This document shows, piece by piece, positions 45,901-64,000 of a stretch of DNA of 64,000 nt. The stretch is from Branchiostoma floridae (Eukaryota; Chordata; Leptocardii; Amphioxiformes; Branchiostomatidae), in contig NC_049993.1 of assembly GCF_000003815.2 (NCBI RefSeq), positions 16,698,897 to 16,762,896 of the forward strand, in the 5' to 3' direction. A program made the translations under genes and the position numbers. The notes below the pieces were generated by a model. The model saw only the letters and a program-made list of their open reading frames with translations, was not told the DNA's origin and did not search any database. Positions within the stretch are counted from its first letter, which is position 1. Every line of letters starts with the position of its first letter.

Positions 45901-46189
45901 AATATCTATTTTTCAAAAAACTGTTCAATGTGATGGTTATGAAGACTGGAATTGTACTTGCATTTAAAATGCCTTCTTATGTATCTATCATCTTTATTGT
46001 AAATGTGTGTTTGATGGACCATTCTGTGTTGCTCCCCCAGGAGGCTATGATGGGACCGACTTCCTGGAGTCAGTGGAAGTCTACGACCCTCAGACCAACG
46101 AGTGGACAATCTGTGCCAGCATGAGTAGCGGGAGGAGCGGCTCTGGTGCCGCCGTCGGCATCGAGCCGTGCGCTAAAGCACCGTCATGA
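36998..46189 (+). CDS. KEAP1: KEAP1, redox-sensing adaptor of the CUL3 ubiquitin ligase
   Basis: KEAP1 holds the transcription factor NRF2 for CUL3-dependent ubiquitination and releases it when its cysteines are oxidised. Seven exons join in frame to 592 aa (human 624): 36998-37165, 37664-38549, 39055-39247, 42565-42648, 43280-43401, 45364-45540, 46041-46189. BTB about 30-150 ([27 protein letters not shown]), BACK about 155-260 ([28 protein letters not shown]), then six Kelch repeats with GG doublets. The NRF2 pocket residues of the human protein all have matches: Y334, S363, R380, N382, N414, R415, R483, S508, Y525, Q530, S555, Y572, F577, S602. This identifies KEAP1 rather than a generic KLHL. 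Of the sensors, C273 and C288 are kept (C246, C261 here), while C151 is replaced by Thr124. Confidence 0.96.
37186..37383. mobile_element. MITE family C copy 4, reversed
   Basis: It runs from ctgtaaatgcatttaag to cgaacatttctgcatttac and ag, flanked by TA on both sides, in the opposite orientation to copies 1-3. It starts 20 bases after the donor of KEAP1 exon 1. Confidence 0.85.
37397..37575. mobile_element. MITE family A copy 3, truncated
   Basis: It starts cagggctcgaaataccacc and follows the 48992-49335 copy through ttgttattagctgcattgac, then stops with no far terminus. It ends about 90 bases before KEAP1 exon 2. Confidence 0.75.
37664..38549 (+). CDS. KEAP1: KEAP1 exon 2 (BTB, BACK, first Kelch blade)
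   Basis: This exon of 886 bases encodes residues 57-351, starting [20 protein letters not shown] and ending FFYVI before the split Gly codon. It is the largest exon and much more GC-rich than its introns. Cysteines present but absent from the human positions include those in LKECKMQEI and VHPCVMNR. Confidence 0.96.
39236..39541 (+). repeat. Tandem repeats carrying copies of the KEAP1 exon 3 donor
   Basis: The genuine donor is aa|gtgagttcc at 39248. The last dozen exon bases plus the donor and about 110 intron bases recur twice: gagaa|gtgagttcc at 39375 and gagaa|atgagttcc at 39495. Shared inner words are cagaaagcaaacaaac and acaaagaaatacctta. The second donor copy is intact; the third has lost GT. 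Confidence 0.85.
39545..39640. mobile_element. MITE family D, fragment
   Basis: gccaaaaagcagtgactcaa and ggtcagacgtttccaata match the left half of the family. It follows directly on the duplicated donor repeats in KEAP1 intron 3. Confidence 0.6.
41660..41965 (-). repeat. tRNA-derived SINE, type 2 (better copy)
   Basis: The - strand start gccggtgcaatggccgagtg then ggtagagtgttcgcc holds an A-box match (tggccgagtgg). ggtcgtgagtttaatgcc is a weaker B box. Past the head it shares the gtatgactcggcc and aagttaagttaaaagtt words with 25335-25567. KEAP1 intron 3. Confidence 0.65.
43752..44100. mobile_element. MITE in KEAP1 intron 5
   Basis: cagggctttagccagc and gctagctagagccctg are inverted ends. ttagcag occurs on both sides. 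The interior has ttccgtca and tgacggaa words in both orientations. It ends about 60 bases before the exon 6 repeat array. Confidence 0.75.
44163..45363 (+). repeat. 17 tandem copies of the KEAP1 exon 6 acceptor and exon start (72-bp unit)
   Basis: Each 72-base unit is the first 39-40 bases of exon 6 (gtgtagtagcccaggaccac ...) plus a 32-base intron end (ttcttgtttcactgtgactg and cag). Unit starts: 44163, 44235, 44307, 44379, 44451, 44502, 44574, 44646, 44718, 44790, 44862, 44934, 45004, 45076, 45148, 45220, 45292. The eighteenth start, 45364, leads into the real exon. Unit 5 is 51 bases (in-frame deletion); unit 12 is 70 bases and breaks the frame. Variants (cggggctt, cgggggtt, cggaggtt; gtgttgtag) are mixed along the array. 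Confidence 0.97.
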
Positions 46190-48991
46190 CCTTTGCTCTT
46201 TGACCCGACTTCCTGTGGGTCAGAGTTCAACTAGGGTCAGTTACACCTGCGTTATTGTTGATAGCATATATGTATCATTTATCAGGGAGAATGTTGTGTT
46301 TTTTAAATGATTTGTGAACACAGAAGAACACCAGCTTGCTGCTTGTGAATACTTTATATTATTGATAATTGCTCTTTCCAATGCAAGTTTCTTTCTGAGT
46401 GATTATAACAATACAGTCAGGGTTGAGTATCAAATTCTTCAAGGATGACACGCAGTGGCTCAAATAAATCATTTCAGAATAAGGTAGCATCTGCTAGGCG
46501 TTGGCAATTGAAATCCGAAACAATCATACACAGGCAGTGACTTCACTATAATTGCATAGAATTTCGGACCCTTACACCTGAATTTGGTTCTAATTCAACT
46601 GCTAAAATGTTACTTTTAACATTGCTGCCAAAATCTGGGATTTTTTTTAGGCCTGGGGTCTTAAACAGCCAGGTCCAGAAAGCCCTGTTTGTGACATGCA
46701 GAATTTTTGCTCATAATGTCATTAACAGTCAGATTGCTATGGCCACACAATATGATTTATTAAGGTCATGGGATTAAAAAAGCTTATTGCTATCTTGAAA
46801 TATCCAAAAGAAACAGAGAGTTTGAGGGGGAAGTCTATGGTTTACAGAGGGTGACCAGAGTCAGATGCCAGTATTTCTCCCTTACTTCTGTTTTTATGAT
46901 GTCCTCTTAGAATTTGATATGAAAATATCAGAGAACGAAGGAATAAAAATTGGTGTGGCCTAAAGTAGCCGTTTGGCACCACAAATTGGTAATGGGGTTA
47001 GTCAAGAGGAAGAAGGTTTACAATGACATTTTCTATTGTTGTGTCTGTGAAGTTGGCAACAAATATCTACACATACTACACATACAAGTATATATCTTTG
47101 ATGTCCAAGTGCCATATGGAATGCATGTTTCAAAGCAAATACAGATGTTGGCCTGTGATGCTGGTGTTGTATGCTGCTGTGACTATGTGTGTCCTATGCT
47201 GTGAGTGATGCAACTCTATACAATGTCATATAAACTAACATTATCTGTATAAGTTTATCTGTATAACTAACTTTATCTGTAGAAACTTACAGTCGCCTGC
47301 GTCGCAGCCGACCGATGATGATGATGATGATCTGTATCTATACTAGTCGGTATAACCACCCTTCTACATAACACTACTGTAACAATGTTCTTGGCAGTGG
47401 CATGTTGAAAAAGTTTTCCTCCAAAAGTAGAGCAAAAAGAAGCACCCAACAATCCATGGGGAGAGGAAACTACGTACATAACCAAGAAGAAACTTTCCAT
47501 ATGAATGCTTAATACGGTGGAAACTTTTAAGAAGAAAAAGAAAGAGATTAGTTTATCATGCAAAGAGGAAAATCAACCTGATTTAATGGAAGACGTCCTT
47601 TTAATGGCGCAGAGCGAATACAAGAGTGGAAACGAAAAGATGTAATTTGCTTTGCAATGCAATATTTTATGACATGATTTGAGTAAACTGTCAACCGTTT
47701 TACTACAACAACAATAAGACATTCCCTCCTTGTGGGGAAGTTTTCAGAATGACTCATTGGCTTGTTTCTATGGAAATAAATCCTGTCAACTGTGAGAGGA
47801 GAAATAGTTGGTTCTCTTTTTTGGGAGGGGGCAGTAAAAAAAGCAGATATCCACTTTTAAATTGAAAAGTCGTCCTTGTGATTAGATTTGTTAACAGTGC
47901 CACACATGCACAGTCTAGCGTTTAGAACTATTGCTATGAGATACATGATATATAAGTCTACAATGCTAGGTGTAATGTTAGTACAGTATGGGTGTCCAAA
48001 TTGTGTACTGTGTTGTGTTAGTATGAGAATAGCAACTGCCATTTGGTGTTTTACAAAGAGGGAACTTGTGTGTAGAAAAAAGTGTAGACGCAGCTTCTGC
48101 AAGCTCATAGTGAAATTTGTACCAATATGACTGTCTTATATTGCAGAGCATTTATATAATATGTGTATCATACAAAGAAAAGATATTTGAATTTAAACCA
48201 AAGTTAAGTAATGTTATTACTGTATATTATTAGGCATATTCAGTGCAGTTGTAATTTTTTCATGTTGATAAATGTTTTGATAAGTTTACTAATGACATTG
48301 TACACTTTTTATGGTTGAATTCCTTTTAAGATCTATTTATTTTTCCTCAATTCAGGTTGATATGTACTGTTGATTACATTATGTTTACTTCCAGACGTTC
48401 TAAAAAAGTCAAACTCTCATAATTCCAAAACTCAAAAAATGCCACATTGATTTAAATTAAGACAGCATGACCGAGTCTTTCTCAATGATGTTTTGAACAC
48501 CTGGAAATCCCATACTTTGAGGATTACTGATCTCTTTCATATTCATTCTTTTCAGTTAAGATAGATGGTTCTAAATTGTTCTAAATGAAGAGATATTTGT
48601 ACCAATACTTTCCCAATGTTTCCAACATATCCAGATAGGTTCAAACATGTTCAAACTTTCATTTTCAACCGTTTGAACAATTTAGAACTTTAGTGACTGA
48701 ACTATTCTTTTACTTAGAATAGTTCAAACTTAATACAAATATTATTTCAAAAACCTCTCGGTGACTCGGAATAGACTCTGCTATCTTTTTAACATGGCAA
48801 CCTGTTGGAATTACGAAAGTTGATGTTATATATGCCTGCAACAGATGAGAAGTAAATTGTATGAACAGTTTTTATAAGATACAATATTCAGCGTCGTAAT
48901 TGTAATGTGCAAGAAACTGCTGTACTGACTACTGTTATAGTGACTATACATTCTTTATCAAATGTTACTCCATGCTGTATGTATGTGATTA
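46190..48991. other. KEAP1 3' flank
   Basis: AT-rich sequence, probably with the KEAP1 3'UTR. aataaa occurs at about 46931 and 47773. A short fragment gcctgcgtcgcagccgaccg with atgatgatga at 47287-47330 resembles a SINE tail. No exon recognised. Confidence 0.4.
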
Positions 48992-49335
48992 CAGGGCTCG
49001 AAATACCACCTGCATATGCAGGTTAGTGCAGGTAAAATTGGAGCTGTGCAGGTACTTCTGGTGTCTACCCGCACCTAACCTGCACTCTGGTCCATGTACT
49101 AGGTTTTATACATTAATGCCCTATATGATGTAGATGTACATGGATTGTTATTAGCTACATTGACCGTTAGCACCTATAAAGTATGAAAGAAAAAATAGCA
49201 ATGGTACCTGAACAATTTTAGTATGATCCATACTTCCTAAATTTAGAGTGGTGCAGGTAAAATTTGTCTGGTGCAGGTAATTGTCAGTGTTACCTGCACC
49301 AGTGCAGGTCTGCAGAAAAAAGTGTTTCGAGCCCT
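48992..49335. mobile_element. MITE family A copy 4, intact with 5-bp target duplication
   Basis: The full element runs from cagggctcgaaatacc to gtttcgagccctg. The direct repeat gatta lies immediately on each side. It is in opposite orientation to copies 1 and 2. No coding capacity. Confidence 0.85.
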
Positions 49336-52284
49336 GGATTATATGGATGACATCCTCTGGGTGCCCAAAACTGGTGCGAGCATGCGAGAAAAAAAGTTGG
49401 GCAACAAAATAATTGCCTGTATTCTGAAATTGAATTGTTCAGGAATGTTCAAGCAGGGTGTACCAGCCTTAAAACAATTTTTGGCATGTATTTGCTGGTT
49501 TGCTGCTTCTTTGTACAATTTACAATGTGGTCGGAAATGTTTTTGTTGGAAACAAATGAAAATTGTCACCCATATAATTATATCAGCATGGCCTTGATAC
49601 GAAATTGCATCAAAGTTGTTTTAACGCAGTCAAAGGTCTATGCAGCTGACAACTTGCCAAATGTTGACAGGTAGATTAGGTTGTGTTAATAGAACTTTGC
49701 ATCAACTTGATGAGACAGTTTTTTCTACAGCAATTGTTGTACTTTCAAAAGTCTCCCATACAAAAAAGCAAAGATAAATGCAAACAGTTACTTTTGAATG
49801 CTCTGCAACGATGTTAAACAAATGACATTTTGTTAAACACTTACATTTTATTTTGTTACAAACGTTTGTAAGTTTTGTCACTTCTTCAATTTTGTAGCAA
49901 TGTACTTATACTGCCATGACTTCTGTAATTTATGGATAACCTTATTTTTTTGTAACATTTGTCACTGCAAACTGTATCAATCTGAAACAGTAACTGGTTT
50001 TTCAAAACTATATTTTAGATTACTCATCATCAGACATTGCCTAACATTTTACACTTAGATGTAGGAACTTTGAGACAAATTCTTCTGTCATACTTACCAC
50101 TATTTAGGACATACTCTAAATTTGCTTACAAATGAAATTCAAGTCTGCTTGTCTTTTTCTTAAGGCGACCACAAACCTTATTTTCAGCTTCTGGTGTCTC
50201 AAAATCAGGTATAGAATTTCTTTCTATAGCCTCAAAGGCACAACCCAAGTCTTATGATTGAACTGAACTACTCTCAAATCAACCAGATAATGATGTTAAC
50301 TAATACTACAAGATAGCAAAGACTTACCCAACTTTGTGGTGCTTTTTAGTAGTACTCGAATAATTGACAATAACAAAACTTTTTTTCTTTACACGTTGAG
50401 ACCTTGACCTGTATATGGTATGATTCCCCAAAGCAAAGTTCATTGACTAAGAAATTATTGTTGTTATCTATGCGTGCAGTTTCACTGTCAAAATCATTAA
50501 TTCAATTCCTGAGGAAATTTGTTATTTAGAAAAAAACACCATGATTTTGAGACGACCCGATATGTATATCCTGAACTGATCCATGTCCTAAGTCTTCCAC
50601 TGCAACTTCTTGTACTGATATCAGGATGAAATATACACTACACTGCTGTGGGACAGCAGCAAAGCACAACAGTCTGGTCTGTCTTCCTTTTTAACTTCTC
50701 TAAGGTTGGCATATTTTGAATTGCAAACGCATACTGCCATACATTCAAACCCAGTACAAAATCAAGGAACTGTGATACTTGTTTAGCATTGGATTTCAGG
50801 AATGCCATGTTACTTAATGTAGTAGTTAAATGTAATTTGAATTGAAGTCAGGCAGCAAACAGCAAGCCAGGCCTGATTCTAAAATCTTAGTTGTTTTGTT
50901 TGTAACGATCAAAACTACACTCCTTTTGACACTGGAATACCAAGGAAAATCTCAATCTTTAAGTATAAGACAAGTTCTGTAAAGAACGGCACGAAAGCAC
51001 CCATGCGGGCAATTTCGGTACTGCATCAATTGAGTCGGTCACAAGTCAACTTTGACCCGGGGACATAGGTTGGTGTTACGTCATCGTAATTTGTAGAGTA
51101 CAAAGTTTAGGCACACTTGTCGCTGGTAAATAGCTAGTGGTTACCTTTGACCCAGTGACGTATTGTGTTGTAACGTAACTGTAGCTTGCTTAGAACAAAT
51201 TTAGGTAAGCTTATATCTAGTAAATAACTTTGTGGTTCAATAGTTCAAAAGGGCGATGAGTTCTGATGTACAATCATCAAACCTTGTTGAGCAACCACCT
51301 GGCGCAGGCAGCCACTTCTAGTCACAAGCAGACAGCACAAGAAAATATCAACAACAGTTTCCTTGAGAAAATATTCAACTTTTTTTCACAGAACCTCGGA
51401 AATGTAAACCGAAATAAAACTCAGGCGGAAAACAGTTCGATTACTTGTGTTTTGGTGTTTTCACCAACACTGCAAATACCTGTACAGGAGACATTTTCTG
51501 TGACCTTCTATCTGTTCACGTTTAAGGATGTATCTTAAGAACTTGCTTACACCATTTAAGATGTTTCTTCGACACAAAAGACAACATGGGGGAGGAATAT
51601 CGCATTAAGCAACAATGAATTCATGTAGGCAATGTCCCCACACGTACAAAGAACAAAGGGGAACACTTTATACAAAGAAACTTGACAAAGATTACTTTAA
51701 TCTGACAAAAAGTCACAGACCAGAACCCGGATTCATGTGTGACATCATACAGGTAAAATTAACCGTGAGAAAAACACTTCCCCGTCTTTGTTTCCGCGTG
51801 TTGGAATGTTTGAAGTCTTTGTTTACAGACCACCTGCTAACACTTAATCCTCGACGTCACGAAGCCAAACAACACGGGGGCAGGTAGGGGAAATCACCTG
51901 AGACTGTGCCACTCTATTTCTTAGGGGTGTGAATACGAAAGCTTTCTTCCAGGGGGGTGAATATGTTTTAACACTTTCTTAAAGGGTTGGAAACTTTTTA
52001 GGAAAACTATAGCGTATCCGTTCCCGTATATACTAGGTCTATATTTGGCGTAACAACGCTTCAATTGGTTGAGTCATTGGGATTGAGAGGGACGCATCAC
52101 CCCTACTGGAAATGTATCAGTCCTAGCCGGTAATGTTACCTCAGTTCGCGGACTGGCGAGGGGATTTTTCACCTGCTTGCTACAAAAAGCCGGACTCAGT
52201 TTCCGCGTACTCATAGTTCATACCAACCTGCGGTAGTTTACACTGGCCGTACCCATACACAAGTCCCAGGAACTGACTACAAAA
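49336..52284. other. Intergenic, nothing recognised
   Basis: I found no splice-bounded coding segment, RNA gene or intact repeat. The last kilobase is upstream of the receptor gene and less AT-rich, so it may hold that promoter. No TATA box or known site is convincing. Confidence 0.45.
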
Positions 52285-63599
<11,315 letters not shown>

Positions 63600-64000
63600 G
63601 TCAGAAGACGTCTTGGTGTATCCTTAAGTACTTGCCGCAGCTGGCTTTAGAGGCTTTAGAGTTTTATCTTGGCCAGTCGGTACGCTCCAAGCAGAGGTTA
63701 GGATAAGATTGTTTTTTGCCATTATAAGGCGTTTTTATAGAGCTTTCTATTTTGTACCGTTTTCTTTATGTCGCGCCGGGCCCGGACTTCTTTAAACTCA
63801 CAGTTATAATCAAAGTTTTATTGCAAGTTCTTGCCCGAAGGCTAATTGCGAGTGACAAAAATGACATACAAATAATGGTAAACAGTATAGTGAGCGACTT
63901 TTCTAGTCTAATTTAAAACTAGTTGAAGATGTAACTTGTTTGGGTTTGACTTCTCTTTCTGAGACAGTGGAAGACGAAATATCCCACTTTATAATCAACC
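63600..64000. other. Start of the next receptor intron
   Basis: After donor gtcaga at 63600 no further exon is visible to the window end. A gctccaagcagaggtta tip at about 63686 is one end of the palindromic MITE seen at 54284-54390. Confidence 0.5.

Overview
The window is eukaryotic: protein genes are split by introns of a few hundred to a few thousand bases with GT/AG borders, and the gaps between genes are packed with short inverted-repeat transposons, tRNA-derived SINEs and microsatellites. The gene set (MED26, a dystrophin with a ZZ domain, KEAP1, an Ig/EGF receptor), compact introns and heavy MITE load suggest an invertebrate deuterostome, most likely an amphioxus (Branchiostoma). That identification is inference. 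All exon borders below were joined by eye from splice signals, phase and family resemblance. The joined frames are open throughout for all four genes. Two runs of N (29264-29939, 56020-56119) are assembly gaps.

Layout. (1) 1097-9391, + strand: MED26, a Mediator subunit, four exons, 593 aa, with a palindrome-rich upstream region. Intron 1 holds a Mutator-like element nested in a SINE. (2) 9392-15436: no gene seen, several MITEs. (3) 29075-15437, - strand: a short dystrophin-family gene in about 20 exons, roughly 705 aa, reading WW, EF-hand-like region, ZZ, coiled coils, proline-rich segment, acidic tail. No spectrin repeats were found. (4) 29076-36943: gap, microsatellite, a 1.08-kb interspersed element, and a 160-180 bp tandem repeat. 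(5) 36998-46189, + strand: KEAP1, seven exons, 592 aa. Two of its splice sites have been copied in tandem, most strikingly the acceptor of exon 6 (17 extra 72-bp units). (6) 46190-52284: no gene seen, one MITE. (7) 52285-63599, + strand: 5' part of a single-pass receptor (signal peptide, unknown domain, EGF, Ig, EGF x3, membrane helix) that runs off the window. It resembles Tie/MEGF-type ectodomains.

The genes do not form an operon or an obvious shared pathway: one is transcriptional, one belongs to the membrane cytoskeleton, one is a redox-sensing ubiquitin ligase adaptor and one is a cell-surface receptor. The strongest unexplained signals are the arrays of duplicated splice sites in KEAP1, a transposon insertion that copied a splice donor in the receptor gene, and two MITE families that share terminal repeats but have different cores. 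No rRNA gene, genuine tRNA gene or CRISPR array was seen.
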